Notes: a model not told the origin generated them from the sequence alone. A stretch of 64,000 nucleotides of DNA from Nocardia pseudovaccinii NBRC 100343 (GCF_001613225.1 NZ_BDBY01000228.1:1-64000), one strand, 5' to 3'; shown: positions 16,540 through 25,517, numbered from the stretch's first letter. Program-made: numbers and translations.

Positions 16540-16659
16540 GCGGATCCCGGCGACGGATGTGCGCCGCGCAACGGGGGCTGTGCTCCGGCCATGGAGGCGG
16601 ATCCCGACGACGCGTGCGGGCGCCGGGTTCGGCTCCACAGCGGGTGCGGATCCGGCGAC
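16540..16659. repeat. Three copies of a 15-bp direct repeat between convergent genes
   Basis: GCGGATCCCGGCGAC at 16540-16554, GCGGATCCCGACGAC at 16597-16611, and GCGGATCCGGCGAC (one base shorter) at 16646-16659. They fill the non-coding spacer between rdgB and the DUF3817 gene. Confidence 0.6.
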
Positions 16660-16668
16660 ATCGTCCGG

Positions 16669-17043
16669 TCAGAGGTTGAAGTCTTGCTTGACCTTGTTCG
16701 CGTTGACGTGTTCGACGAAGAAGGACAGCAGCGGGATGGTGCCTGCGATCAGGGTGCCGACGGTGCGCGGGATCGGCCAGCGCACCTTGACCGCGAGGTC
16801 GGCGGTGACCAGCAGGTAGACGAAGTAGACCCAGCCGTGCACGACCGCGATCCAGTTCGGGGTGTGCACATCGAAGCCGTACTTGGCGATCATTTCGCCG
16901 GTGAGCAGCAACAGCCACAGACCCGTCGTCCAGGCGAGCACGCGATAGCGCAGCAGCGCGGGCTTGATCTTCGCGACGTTCATGGCCGTCGGCTCGGGGG
17001 TGAGCGTCGCGGCGGATTCGGTCGAGTTCTCGCTGGTGGTCAA
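16669..17043 (-). CDS. DUF3817 membrane protein (Rv1342c-like)
   Basis: 124 residues with three hydrophobic helices (around 34-52, 66-83 and 95-111) and the conserved KYGFDVHTPNWIAVVHGWVYFVY region that defines DUF3817, a family found near cytochrome oxidase assembly and transporter genes. Function unknown. The start ATG at 17043 overlaps the stop of the upstream LprD-like gene by 4 bp, so the two are translationally coupled, as in M. tuberculosis Rv1343c-Rv1342c. Confidence 0.85.
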   Translation of the reverse strand: MTTSENSTESAATLTPEPTAMNVAKIKPALLRYRVLAWTTGLWLLLLTGEMIAKYGFDVHTPNWIAVVHGWVYFVYLLVTADLAVKVRWPIPRTVGTLIAGTIPLLSFFVEHVNANKVKQDFNL

Positions 17044-17504
17044 CCGGCGCTCCTGTGTGTGTCGTGGGCCAGGCCCGCATCACGGACGTGTTGGTCGATA
17101 TCTTGGGCGTGCAGCTCGGCCAGATATTTGTTGTATTCGGCGAGCACCGGATCATCGTCGCGGGCGGCCTTGGGCCGCTCGGGCAGCAGTCCGGCCGGAA
17201 TCTCGCGCGGTGCCTCGACTTTCGCGGGTCGGCGCGCCTTCGCGGGAGCCGGTTCGGCTTCCGGCTCCTTATCCGCTTCCGATTCCAGCCGCACGAACCG
17301 GAAGTACGCGAAGACCGCGAACCCCGCGAACAGCGGCCATTGCAATGCGTAACCGAGATTCTGACCGGTGCCGCTCGCGGATTCGAACCGCTCCCACTGC
17401 CACCATCCCAATGCCAGGCAGGCGAGGGCGGCCACGATCACCAGCACGATGAGGGCCGGGCGATTGTGTGCCGAGCGGCGAGGTGGAGCGGACACGCATA
17501 CCAC
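17040..17504 (-). CDS. lprD: LprD-like membrane protein (Rv1343c family)
   Basis: Up to 154 residues; the exact start is uncertain. One N-terminal helix LIVLVIVAALACLALGWWQW (about 18-37), then GTGQNLGYALQWPLFAGFAVFAYFRFVR, the recognisable conserved core, followed by a charged Pro/Ala/Glu-rich stretch and a C-terminal DDDPVLAEYNKYLAELHAQD helix. No clear lipobox cysteine next to the first helix, so lipoprotein status is doubtful here. It is the last gene in the stretch collinear with M. tuberculosis. Confidence 0.75.
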   Translation of the reverse strand: MVCVSAPPRRSAHNRPALIVLVIVAALACLALGWWQWERFESASGTGQNLGYALQWPLFAGFAVFAYFRFVRLESEADKEPEAEPAPAKARRPAKVEAPREIPAGLLPERPKAARDDDPVLAEYNKYLAELHAQDIDQHVRDAGLAHDTHRSAG

Positions 17505-17545
17505 GGTACCCGTCTACTACACGATACGTAGGAGCAGGTCGGGCC

Positions 17546-18421
17546 TCAGAACTTGTAGGTGATCCCGGTCATGCGTTCGGATTCCTCCCACAGGCGGCGC
17601 AGCAGTTCCGGATTGTTCGACAGCTTGCTCGACGGCGAGGGCTCGACCGGGCCCTGGCTCTGGAACAATCGGTTCGGACCCCAGTAGGTGGTCGGGTCGG
17701 CATCGGGCATGGTGGCCGCGAACAGCGTGGAGTGGGCGGCCTTGGCCGGGGGATGGCCGACGATGCGGATGAAGGGTTTGCTGATCCGGTCCAGTGGGGT
17801 TTCGGTCCTGGCGAACAGATCGGTCGCCGAGACGCCCGGGTGCACCGCGTAGGAGCGCTTGTCGGAGCCCGCTTCGGTCAGTCGCCGCTGCAGTTCGCGG
17901 GCGAACATGAGGTTGGCCAGCTTGGACTGGGCGTAGGCGAGATTGCGCTGGTAGCGGCGGTTTTCGTAGTTGAGATCGTCGATCCACAGCTTCGGGGTCT
18001 GCTTGTGCGCGATGCTCGCCAGGCTCACCACCCGGTCCCGGAGGCGATCCAACAGCAGTCCGGTCAGCGCGAAATGTCCGAGATGGTTGACGCCGAACTG
18101 GGTCTCGAACCCGTCCTTGGTGCGGGAGAACGGAATGTTCATCAGACCGGCATTATTGATGAGCACATCGAATTCGACAGTCTTGGCGGCGAATTCGCGC
18201 ACCGATGCCAGATCCGCCAGATCCAATTGCTCGACCCGGACGTCGCCGTCGATCCGGTCGGCGATCGGCTGCGCCTTCGCGACATTGCGGCAGGCCATGA
18301 TCACGGTGCCGCCCTTGCTCGCCAGCGCCGTGGTGGTCTCGACGCCGAGGCCGCCGTTGGCTCCGGTGACGATAAAGGTGCGCCTACTCTGGTCGGGCAT
18401 ATCTTTCGGGTTCCATGCCAT
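17546..18421 (-). CDS. SDR-family oxidoreductase
   Basis: 291-residue NAD(P)-dependent short-chain dehydrogenase of the retinol/protochlorophyllide-reductase-like group. Cofactor motif TGANGGLG near 19-26, structural NNAG near 88, and catalytic YAQSK near 165. The substrate is not predictable. Close paralogue of the SDR at 30915-31802: both have RTKDGFE-Q-G-NHLGHFALT and QSKLANL blocks. An inverted repeat CTTACTCTGGAGTAAG sits 8 bp before its start. Divergent from the PadR gene. Confidence 0.9.
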   Translation of the reverse strand: MAWNPKDMPDQSRRTFIVTGANGGLGVETTTALASKGGTVIMACRNVAKAQPIADRIDGDVRVEQLDLADLASVREFAAKTVEFDVLINNAGLMNIPFSRTKDGFETQFGVNHLGHFALTGLLLDRLRDRVVSLASIAHKQTPKLWIDDLNYENRRYQRNLAYAQSKLANLMFARELQRRLTEAGSDKRSYAVHPGVSATDLFARTETPLDRISKPFIRIVGHPPAKAAHSTLFAATMPDADPTTYWGPNRLFQSQGPVEPSPSSKLSNNPELLRRLWEESERMTGITYKF

Positions 18422-18429
18422 GAGCCGAC

Positions 18430-18445
18430 CTTACTCTGGAGTAAG
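18430..18445 (-). promoter_or_regulatory. Palindromic operator at the SDR translation start
   Basis: CTTACTC-TG-GAGTAAG, perfect 7-bp arms, ending 8 bp before the SDR ATG and covering its likely ribosome-binding region. Spacing suits a TetR- or PadR-type dimer controlling the SDR. Confidence 0.55.
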
Positions 18446-18530
18446 TTACGGCGAAAGAGCGACACGCGATCTGGACCGACAGAGAGTGCGAGCCTGTTCA
18501 CGCCTGATACTTGTGCCCGAATAATCGTGG

Positions 18531-18542
18531 ACGTATATTCGT
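18531..18542 (+). promoter_or_regulatory. Possible PadR operator/-10 region
   Basis: ACGTATATTCGT, a 12-bp imperfect palindrome with AT-rich core, 20 bp before the padR-like ATG. Overlaps a plausible -10. TATGCGA just downstream recurs on the opposite strand near 19370, upstream of the monooxygenase. Confidence 0.3.
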
Positions 18543-18562
18543 ATGCGAGTAAGGAGGTGTCC

Positions 18563-19210
18563 ATGGCCACGAAGCGCAAGGTGAACAATCTGCTGGCGCT
18601 GGCGGTGCTCGCGACCGTCATCGAACGGCCGATGCACCGCTACGAAATCGCCTCGCAGATGCGTGAGCGCGGCAAGGACCGCGATATGGACATCAAATGG
18701 GGCTCGCTCTACACCGTCGTGCAGAACATGGAGAAGGCGGGCTTTCTCGAGGTCGTCGGCAATGAGCGCGACGGTGCTCGGCCGGAACGCACGATCTATG
18801 CGATAACTGATGCCGGTCGCGCCGAAATGGCTGACTGGACAAGGGAATTGATTGCCGAGCCAGCGCCGGAACACCACCGGTTCACGGCCGGACTCTCTGT
18901 CGTGGCGGCACTGCCGCCGGATGAAGTCGTCGAGTTGCTCGGTCGGCGCATCGATGCGCTGGGCCGCACCATCGAAGCCGCGCGCCGAGAACTCGATCAA
19001 CTCGCGGCTGCCAATCTGCCAAGGCTGTTCGTCGTCGAAGCCGAATACGGTGTCGCGATGCTGGAGGCCGAGGTGGCGTGGGCCGCGTCGCTGCGTGACG
19101 AGATCGCCGCGGGCACTTTCCCCGGTGTCGATCTGTGGCGGCATATGCATGCCGTCGGCATGACGCCCGCCGAGGTCACGGAGGTCGTGGAAAGGGGGAT
19201 GACGGATTAG
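18563..19210 (+). CDS. PadR-family transcriptional regulator
   Basis: 215 residues from ATG 18563, which has an excellent AAGGAGGTGT upstream; the much longer frame to the left is not coding. N-terminal winged helix: NLLALAVLATVIERPMHRYEIASQM, then DIKWGSLYTVVQNMEKAGFLE and the wing GARPERTIYAITDAGRAEM. The C-terminal half is helical, a dimerisation/ligand domain of the PadR-s1 type. The monooxygenase follows 180 bp later on the same strand and the SDR is divergent, so these are the likely targets. Confidence 0.9.
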   Translation: MATKRKVNNLLALAVLATVIERPMHRYEIASQMRERGKDRDMDIKWGSLYTVVQNMEKAGFLEVVGNERDGARPERTIYAITDAGRAEMADWTRELIAEPAPEHHRFTAGLSVVAALPPDEVVELLGRRIDALGRTIEAARRELDQLAAANLPRLFVVEAEYGVAMLEAEVAWAASLRDEIAAGTFPGVDLWRHMHAVGMTPAEVTEVVERGMTD

Positions 19211-19390
19211 AGACCGAGCCCGGCGGGGTGCGGCAACACCGCCGCCGAGCTCGATGTAACCGTCTCGAACCGTGTCCGCATGCGCGCACCCGGCTACAAG
19301 GCTGGCAACCACAGGATAACTGGGTGTGCGGTGGGGCGGTCGGTTCGGGCTTTCGAAGAAACCCGTATCGCATATAACTGGAGTACACCC

Positions 19391-20599
19391 ATGTCCAAAA
19401 CAGAAACGGCCATCGTTATCGGCGGTGGTATCGCCGGACCTGTCACGGCCACCGCATTGCACAAGGCGGGCATTGCCGCTCGCGTCTACGAGGCCTATCC
19501 GGGTCCTACCTACGGCATCGGCAGCGGGCTGGCATTGGCACCGAATGGTGTTGCCGCCCTCGACATTGTCGGTGCAGGCGACCTCGTTCGTGAGATAGCG
19601 AGTCCGATATCGCATACCCAGTTGTCGGTCGGTGGCAAAGTGCTGCGGATGCCGGAAATGCCGGACGTTCCGTCGTTGAAGATGGTCGACCGCAATGAAT
19701 TGCACCGGACGCTGCACGATCACGCGGTCGCGGCCGGTGTTCCTTTCGAATACAACAAGCGACTCGTGCGCGTCGAGGAGGACGCTGACGGTGTCACCGC
19801 GCATTTCGCCGATGGCAGCCGCGCGACCGCCGATGTGCTGATCGGCGCGGACGGTATTCGATCCACGGTGCGCGGTCTCATCGACCCGGATAATCCGGGA
19901 CCGGACTACACCGGGATGATCGGATTCGGCGCGATTCTCGATGGTGATTTCGGAATTCCGCCCGAGACAATGGTTTTCGCCTTCGGGAAGAAGGCGTACT
20001 ACCTCTACGGAGCCGTCGACGGCAACAAGGTCATGTGGGGTGCGAATCTGCCGCACAAGGAGTATCTGTCGCTGACCGAGGCGCGTGCGATTCCGGCCGA
20101 GCACTGGTTGGCCATCCTGCGGGAGACCTATGCCGAGGACACCCCGGGCGGTGAATTCGCCCGCAGGACCACTGCGGAAAGCCTGGAAACGACTGGGGCC
20201 CTGCACATTATGCCGCCGGTCCCGACCTGGCATCGGGGGCGCATGGTGCTGGTCGGGGATTCGGTGCATGCGCCGTCCAACAGCTCGGGTCAGGGTGCGT
20301 CGCTGGCCATCGAGAGTGCGGTGCAGTTGGCACGGTGTCTGCGGGACCTGCCGGATCACTCCTCGGCCTTTGCCGCCTATGAAGGGGTGCGGCGGCCGCG
20401 GGTGGAGGCTGTCGCGGCGCGGGCGCGCAAGATCAACCACAGCAAGACGCCGGGGCCGGTGGCGCGCCGGATGATGTCCATGCTGATGCCGCTGCTGATC
20501 AAAGGGATGAACCCGGAGAAGACCATGGGGGTCGAGCAGCGGTATCGGATCGATTGGGATGCGCCGGTGCAGCAGGAGCTGGCGACTGTGCAGGCGTAG
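19391..20599 (+). CDS. FAD-dependent monooxygenase
   Basis: 402-residue flavoprotein hydroxylase of the PHBH fold from ATG 19391. FAD-binding VIGGGIAGPVTATALHKAG (about 9-27), the NAD(P)H/FAD segment LIGADGIRSTVRGL near 150, and the second FAD motif LVGDSVHAPSNSSGQGASLA near 285. Such enzymes hydroxylate aromatic or polyketide-like substrates; in PadR contexts they often mediate drug or phenolic detoxification. Substrate unknown. A strong terminator follows. Confidence 0.9.
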   Translation: MSKTETAIVIGGGIAGPVTATALHKAGIAARVYEAYPGPTYGIGSGLALAPNGVAALDIVGAGDLVREIASPISHTQLSVGGKVLRMPEMPDVPSLKMVDRNELHRTLHDHAVAAGVPFEYNKRLVRVEEDADGVTAHFADGSRATADVLIGADGIRSTVRGLIDPDNPGPDYTGMIGFGAILDGDFGIPPETMVFAFGKKAYYLYGAVDGNKVMWGANLPHKEYLSLTEARAIPAEHWLAILRETYAEDTPGGEFARRTTAESLETTGALHIMPPVPTWHRGRMVLVGDSVHAPSNSSGQGASLAIESAVQLARCLRDLPDHSSAFAAYEGVRRPRVEAVAARARKINHSKTPGPVARRMMSMLMPLLIKGMNPEKTMGVEQRYRIDWDAPVQQELATVQA

Positions 20600-20606
20600 G
20601 GCTGGT

Positions 20607-20643
20607 GCCGCCTGCCTCGTCCAGGGGCAGGCGGCATTATTTT
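20607..20643 (+). terminator. Rho-independent terminator after the monooxygenase
   Basis: Perfect 10-bp stem GCCGCCTGCC/GGCAGGCGGC (20607-20616 with 20626-20635), 9-base loop, then ATTATTTT. Confidence 0.85.
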
Positions 20644-20704
20644 CGAACCCGATGGCCGGTTCGTCCGTAACGTAGGAGATGGAACCGAACACCAGGGGGG
20701 ATAG

Positions 20705-21469
20705 ATGGTGCACGCCGATCCTGCGCTGCAGCTGACGGGGCTTTATAAGCGATTCGGCGGTCCGTGGGTGGTCGACGATGTCGGCCTCACCGTGCCGCCG
20801 GGCTCGTTCTTCGGGCTGGTCGGCCCGAACGGTGCGGGCAAGACGACCACCCTGTCGATGGCCTGCGGATTGTTACGCCCGGACGCCGGACAGGCGCGGA
20901 TCTTCGGCGTCGATGTGTGGGCCGATCCGATCGCGGCGAAGACTTTGGCGGGCGTATTGCCGGATGGACTCGCCCTGCCGGAGCGCCTGACGGGCCGAGA
21001 ACTGCTGACCTACACCGGTTTACTGCGCGGACTGCCCGCGAATACGGTGGCCGAACGTGCCGAGGAATTGCTCGGAGTTTTCGAATTGACCGGTGCCGAA
21101 CGGACGCTCGTCGTCGACTACTCCGCGGGCATGCGCAAGAAGATCGGCTTGGCGACGGCGCTGCTGCACGCACCGAAACTGCTGGTGCTCGACGAGCCGT
21201 TCGAGGCCGTGGATCCGGTATCGGCGAGCACGATTCGCACCATTCTGCAGCGGTTCGTCGCGGCGGGCGGTGCGGTGGTGCTGTCGAGTCATGTGATGGC
21301 GCTGGTGGAGAATCTGTGCGATCGGGTCGCGGTGATCACCGCCGGGCGGGTGGTGGCCGCGGGGACGCTCGACGAAGTGCGCGGGGACAGCACCTTGGAG
21401 ACGGCGTTCGTGCATCTGGTCGGCGGCCGGGTCGGCGGGGAGGACGGGCTGTCGTGGTTGGCGTCCTGA
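20705..21469 (+). CDS. ABC transporter ATP-binding protein
   Basis: 254-residue ATPase of the drug/multidrug (CcmA-like) type. Walker A GPNGAGKTT at 40-48, signature-like SAGMRKK near 140 (serine-alanine-glycine rather than LSGGQ, as in export ATPases of this class), Walker B LVLDEPFEAVD 160-170, and switch His 196 in LSSHVMAL. AGGGGGGATAG precedes the ATG. Its 3' end overlaps the permease gene by 16 bp, so the pair forms one exporter operon. Confidence 0.93.
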   Translation: MVHADPALQLTGLYKRFGGPWVVDDVGLTVPPGSFFGLVGPNGAGKTTTLSMACGLLRPDAGQARIFGVDVWADPIAAKTLAGVLPDGLALPERLTGRELLTYTGLLRGLPANTVAERAEELLGVFELTGAERTLVVDYSAGMRKKIGLATALLHAPKLLVLDEPFEAVDPVSASTIRTILQRFVAAGGAVVLSSHVMALVENLCDRVAVITAGRVVAAGTLDEVRGDSTLETAFVHLVGGRVGGEDGLSWLAS

Positions 21470-23022
21470 TTCGGATGCGGTTGTTGCTGACCAAGCGCGC
21501 GCTGGGCAATGGCTGGCAGGGCGTCACGTTCGTCAGCGGTGTGATCATCGGTCTGGTGTTCGCGCTGGGCACAGCGGGTCTCGTCGGATTCGGGGTCCGG
21601 GACGGTGATGTGGCCGGTGGCATCACGGTGGCCGCAGCGTGGTTCGGGATATGGACGCTCGGCTGGCTGTGCGGTCCGGTATTGATGGGCAGCAGCGATG
21701 AGACCGTGCAGCCCGAACATCTGCGGCTGTTGCCGCTGAGTCATCGGCAGTTGGCCACCGGGTTATTGGCGGCGGCCTTCGTCGGGCCCGCGCCGGTGAT
21801 CAATCTGCTCGCCTTCTCCGGACTGATTGTGCTTGCAGTGCAATTGAGTTGGGGTGCGGCTGCGGTGGCGCTGGTCGGTGTGGTGCTGCAGTTGATATTC
21901 GTGGTGGTGCTCTCGCGGGTGGTGCTGGCGTGGATCGGTGCCGCGATGCGTTCGCGGAGGGGGCGCGATCTCGGGGTGCTGCTCGCCGGGCTTGCCGGGT
22001 TGGCCTACTACCCGATGAGTCTCCTGCTGAATCATGTGGATTCGGTGCGGGAATCGGCACCGTGGTTGGCGAATGTACTGCGCGCCTTGCCATCCGGGTG
22101 GGCACCTGTTGCGGTGGGGGCAGCCGCGCGCGGCGATTGGCTGATGGCGCTCGGCGCGTTGGCCGGATTGCTGGCCTTGACGGCGGTGCTGTGGCAGGCA
22201 TGGTCGGTGCTGTTGCGGCGGCGGCTGACCGCACCGCTGGATTCGGTATCCGGCACGGGCGGGCGTGGGATGCTGCTCGGCCGGGTGCGGACGTCCGGGC
22301 CGGTGGGTGCGGTGGTGATCAAGGAGTTGCGGACGTGGTCTTGCGACAGTCGACGCCGGGCGGCGCTATTGCCCTTGCTGCTGGTAGGGGCCCTGTTGCC
22401 GGTCTTTCCGGCAATACAGGGCAACGGCTCGGGCGGTGCGGTGTTCGCGGGTGTGAGTGCCGCGTGGTTCGCGGGCCTGGCCGTCAACAATCTCTACGGC
22501 TATGACGGAACCGCGCTCTGGCAGACGTTGGTGACGCCCGGCGCGGTGCGCGCCGATGTGCGGGGGCGGCTGCTGGCCCTGCTGCTGGTGATCGGCTTGC
22601 CGTCCGTGCTGCTGGCCGTGGTTCTGCCGGGTGCGCTCGGCCGGTGGTCGATGTACCCGTGGACGCTGTCGACGCTGTTCGCCGTGCTCGGCGTCGGCGC
22701 GGGATCGGCCGTATTCCTGTCGGTAACCGCGCCCTACCCGCTACCGCCGCGCACCGGAAACCCCTTCGCGTCCTCTGGAAATCCAGGCTGTGCAAAGGCT
22801 TTGGTGCAAATCGCCGCCTGCCTGGGCCAACTGGTCGCGTTGATCCCGGTCCTGATCGTGCTGATCATCGGCCTGGTCCTCGACCTGACCTCCGTGCTGT
22901 GGCTGGCCCTGCCGGTCGGGATCGCGATCGGGATCATCGGAGCAGTGGTCGGTGCACGCCTCGCCGAGGAGCGGTTGTCCGCTCGTGGACCGGAAATACT
23001 TGCCGCTGTGCAGCCGCGTTGA
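21454..23022 (+). CDS. ABC transporter permease
   Basis: 522 residues from GTG 21454 (ATG 21475 is an alternative). About 12 hydrophobic segments arranged as two bundles separated by a polar stretch around 250-280, so a single polypeptide probably supplies both half-permeases of the exporter. No solute-binding protein is near, which fits export. It shares a transcript with the preceding ATPase. Substrate unknown; the frame upstream of 21454 is a shadow of the ATPase gene. Confidence 0.85.
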   Translation: MVGVLIRMRLLLTKRALGNGWQGVTFVSGVIIGLVFALGTAGLVGFGVRDGDVAGGITVAAAWFGIWTLGWLCGPVLMGSSDETVQPEHLRLLPLSHRQLATGLLAAAFVGPAPVINLLAFSGLIVLAVQLSWGAAAVALVGVVLQLIFVVVLSRVVLAWIGAAMRSRRGRDLGVLLAGLAGLAYYPMSLLLNHVDSVRESAPWLANVLRALPSGWAPVAVGAAARGDWLMALGALAGLLALTAVLWQAWSVLLRRRLTAPLDSVSGTGGRGMLLGRVRTSGPVGAVVIKELRTWSCDSRRRAALLPLLLVGALLPVFPAIQGNGSGGAVFAGVSAAWFAGLAVNNLYGYDGTALWQTLVTPGAVRADVRGRLLALLLVIGLPSVLLAVVLPGALGRWSMYPWTLSTLFAVLGVGAGSAVFLSVTAPYPLPPRTGNPFASSGNPGCAKALVQIAACLGQLVALIPVLIVLIIGLVLDLTSVLWLALPVGIAIGIIGAVVGARLAEERLSARGPEILAAVQPR

Positions 23023-23457
23023 CACTGGTCAGGAACGCGATCGGCGGGCGCGGTCGTTTGTGCGTGCGAGCAGCGGATCGTCTGGAGGCCGGAAGTTCAG
23101 GGAGTCGGGTAGACCCGTCGACGATTGCGCCCAGGGGCAGCTAGCGCCGCGTCCAGCCGAAGCAATCGCGATCCGTCGAGCGCAGTCGTATGGCGGTGCC
23201 GCCGGAGGCGGTGCCGCCGGACGTGTCGTGCCGCGTTTCGATTGCGCTCGGCGAACCGGATAGCGCCCATCTGGACGGGGTACGAGCTGGATCGGGCCAA
23301 CGGGACATGGCTGGGGCAATCAGCGCAATGCGCACTCGTCACGCCTGGCCGCGAATCGAATGGCCCAGAGGTCATGGCGGGGATTCGGGCGAGGGGCGGA
23401 GGGGCATGGGAGCGGTGATCGGCTGGTCGAGTATTGGGAGAGAAATACACTTGTTGG
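23023..23457. other. 435-bp stretch without a convincing gene
   Basis: Short frames on both strands here have arginine-rich composition and no start signals. It contains a tandem 15-bp duplication, GGCGGTGCCGCCGGA at 23192-23206 and 23207-23221. An inverted repeat GTATT-N8-AATAC (23431-23448) lies just before the LysR start and may be an autoregulatory site. Confidence 0.5.
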
Positions 23458-24381
23458 GTGGGCGATAGGGATTCCGATGGCAGTCTCGATCTGAATCAGC
23501 TACGGACGTTCCTGGCGGTGCATCGTGCCGGATCCATTACGGCGGGGGCGCGGTTGGTGGGGCTGTCCCAGCCGACGGTGACGACGCAGTTGCAGGCGCT
23601 GGAGAAGCGGCTGGGGTATCGGCTGTTCGAGCGCTTGCCGCGCGGGGTGGCGTCGACCACCGCTGCCCTGGAGCTGGCGGCGCGGGTCGGCGGGCCGTTG
23701 GATGCGCTCGACGCGGTTACGGCGCGGGCCGTTCCCGCCGAACCGGTGCCACAGCCGCCGGTGCGCTTGGCCGGACCCGCCGAATTGCTTGCGGTGCAGG
23801 CACTTCCGGCCCTCGCACCGTTGATCGAGCGCGGTGTGCGGCTGACGGTCACCGCGGGTCTTTCCGAGGAGCTGCTGGCCGGACTCCGCGCCGGACACTA
23901 CGACCTCATCGTGTCCACGATCCGCCCGCGCGGCCGCGCTTTGGTCGCCGAGCCGCTCGCGGACGAGGAATTCGTACTGGTCGCCGCCCCCCAGCTGGCC
24001 GCCCGCATCGATACCGTGCGACTGCGCACCGACGGACCGACCGCCCTCACCGGTCTACCCCTGGTCAGCTACTCGGCCGACCTCCCCATTCTCCGCCGCT
24101 ATTGGCGACACGTCTTCGGCGTCCGCCTCGCCGCCGAAGCCGCAGTAGTGGTCGCCGACCTGCGCGCCATCACCGCAACCGTCGCCGCAGGCGCGGGCAT
24201 CAGCGTCCTCCCGCGCTACCTCTGTGCCCGCGAACTCGCCGCAGGCACCCTGGTCCCCCTACTCGAACCCGACGACCCGCCCATCAACACCGGCTTCCTG
24301 GTCCGCCGCCCCGGCACGAACTCCCGCCCCCACATAGACCTGGTCCACAACCACCTTCGTTCCGCCGCCCGAGCCTGGTGA
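23458..24381 (+). CDS. LysR-family transcriptional regulator
   Basis: 307 residues from GTG 23458; TTG at 23434 is possible. N-terminal helix-turn-helix: LDLNQLRTFLAVHRAGSITA then LVGLSQPTVTTQLQALEKRLG and LFERLPRGVASTT (about 9-70). The rest is the periplasmic-binding-like effector domain. Neighbours give no obvious target: the gene to the right is convergent and the ABC operon ends 0.4 kb upstream, so autoregulation or a distant target is likely. Confidence 0.87.
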   Translation: MGDRDSDGSLDLNQLRTFLAVHRAGSITAGARLVGLSQPTVTTQLQALEKRLGYRLFERLPRGVASTTAALELAARVGGPLDALDAVTARAVPAEPVPQPPVRLAGPAELLAVQALPALAPLIERGVRLTVTAGLSEELLAGLRAGHYDLIVSTIRPRGRALVAEPLADEEFVLVAAPQLAARIDTVRLRTDGPTALTGLPLVSYSADLPILRRYWRHVFGVRLAAEAAVVVADLRAITATVAAGAGISVLPRYLCARELAAGTLVPLLEPDDPPINTGFLVRRPGTNSRPHIDLVHNHLRSAARAW

Positions 24382-24639
24382 ACCCCGCGCCGACGTGGAC
24401 GTCGGCACCCGTCGCCGCCAAAGTCCGTCCGGCGGGTCGGTCCGCGGTCGATTGCGAGCGGTGGGGCAGCCAGGGGATTTGCTGGTGAGGTGACTGACGC
24501 TGACGCCAGCACCGGGGCCAAGGTCCGCTGTCCAGCGGTGTCCCGGGTTGCAGAGCCGCCGGGTGCCGATGCCGACGGCTGTCGAGCCGAGGTCGGCCGC
24601 TGCGTCGTCGCCTCCGAGTTCACATCGCGCGACAAAACG

Positions 24640-25445
24640 CTAGTTGGCGTGCGTTCGGCGCTGTTCGGAGCGGCGGCGGAGGAATTCGGCGGTTCGGTCG
24701 TCGGCGGGGAGGAAGGCTTCAAGGTGGAGTTCGGAGAGGGTTATGTCTACCGCAGTCGCGAAGCTTGTGATGGTGGTGATGAGGCGGAGTTCGCCGCCGG
24801 GGCTGGTCAGGCGTAGGGGGACGGCGAAGCCGAGGTGGTCGGGGCCGGGGGTGGCGGCGGGGAGGTAGCTTTCGAGTTCGGCGATGAAGTCGTCGAGGTG
24901 GGGGTCGGGGCTGCGCAGGGCCTTGCCGCGCAGGCTTTCGGTGACGTGGCGGCCCCATTCGGGCAGATTCAGCACGCGTCGTGCCAGGCCCTCGGGTGCA
25001 GGGCGAGGCGCAGGACATTGATCGGCGGGGTGATCAGTTCCGCCGCCGAACCCTCGGTGAGGATATCGAAGGCGGCATTGGCGGCGACCAGTTCGCCGTA
25101 TGGGCGGGTGACGACCGCGGGATAGGGCATGTGCCCCTCGAGAATGCGTTCCAATGCGACCCGCACCGGGCCCAATTCCGGTGTGTCCAGGTCGGATTCG
25201 GGAAAGATCGGGGCATAACCAGCGGCGAGCAGCAGTGCATTGCGCTCGCGCAGCGACAACTCCAGCGATTCGGCCAGCCGCACCACCATGGTGCGTCCCG
25301 GACGCGAGCGGCCCTGCTCCAGGAAGCTCAGATAGCGCTGGCTGGTGTCCGCGCGAATGGCAAGATCGAGCTGGCTCACATGTCGCTGCGTACGCCAGTG
25401 CCGCAACTGCTGAGCGAACGGATTCGGCTCCACCACTGTCGTCAT
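24640..25445 (-). pseudogene. XRE/MmyB-like regulator with a frameshift near 24991-24996
   Basis: Read together, two frames make one 268-residue regulator: helix-turn-helix (NPFAQQLRHWRTQRHVSQLD to LSFLEQGRSRP, residues 8-50), then an MmyB-type ligand-binding domain. The first frame stops at RLALHPRAWHDAC; the other continues with LNLPEWGRHVTESLRGKAL. Restoring one G in the CTCGGG run (24991-24996) gives LHPEGLARRVLNLPEW, exactly the family consensus. It is either a real single-base deletion leaving a DNA-binding fragment of about 158 residues, or a sequencing error. Start ATG at 25445. Divergent from the NTF2/cupin/dehydrogenase operon. Confidence 0.85.
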
Positions 25446-25480
25446 GAGTTCAGTGATATCCGACCCGCGGTGTCCGCGCC

Positions 25481-25496
25481 ATTCCCCGGAGGGAAT
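25481..25496. promoter_or_regulatory. Operator copy 1 (ATTCCCCGGAGGGAAT)
   Basis: 16-bp dyad with 6-bp perfect arms ATTCCC/GGGAAT, 35 bp before the XRE start and 72 bp before the NTF2-like start. Differs from copy 2 at one base. Confidence 0.7.
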
Positions 25497-25517
25497 CACC
25501 GAACCCACATCGGCTTC

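Noticed and set aside
18446..20713. 755-codon minus-strand frame over PadR and monooxygenase genes
   Set aside because: Both plus-strand genes have start signals and family motifs; the minus frame has none.
20764..21453. Extended 752-codon reading of the ABC permease beginning inside the ATPase gene
   Set aside because: It is out of frame with the ATPase, which has all ABC motifs; the permease begins at about 21454.
23023..23457. Small ORFs on both strands between the ABC permease and LysR
   Set aside because: No ribosome-binding site, skewed Arg/Pro/Ser composition, no recognisable domain.
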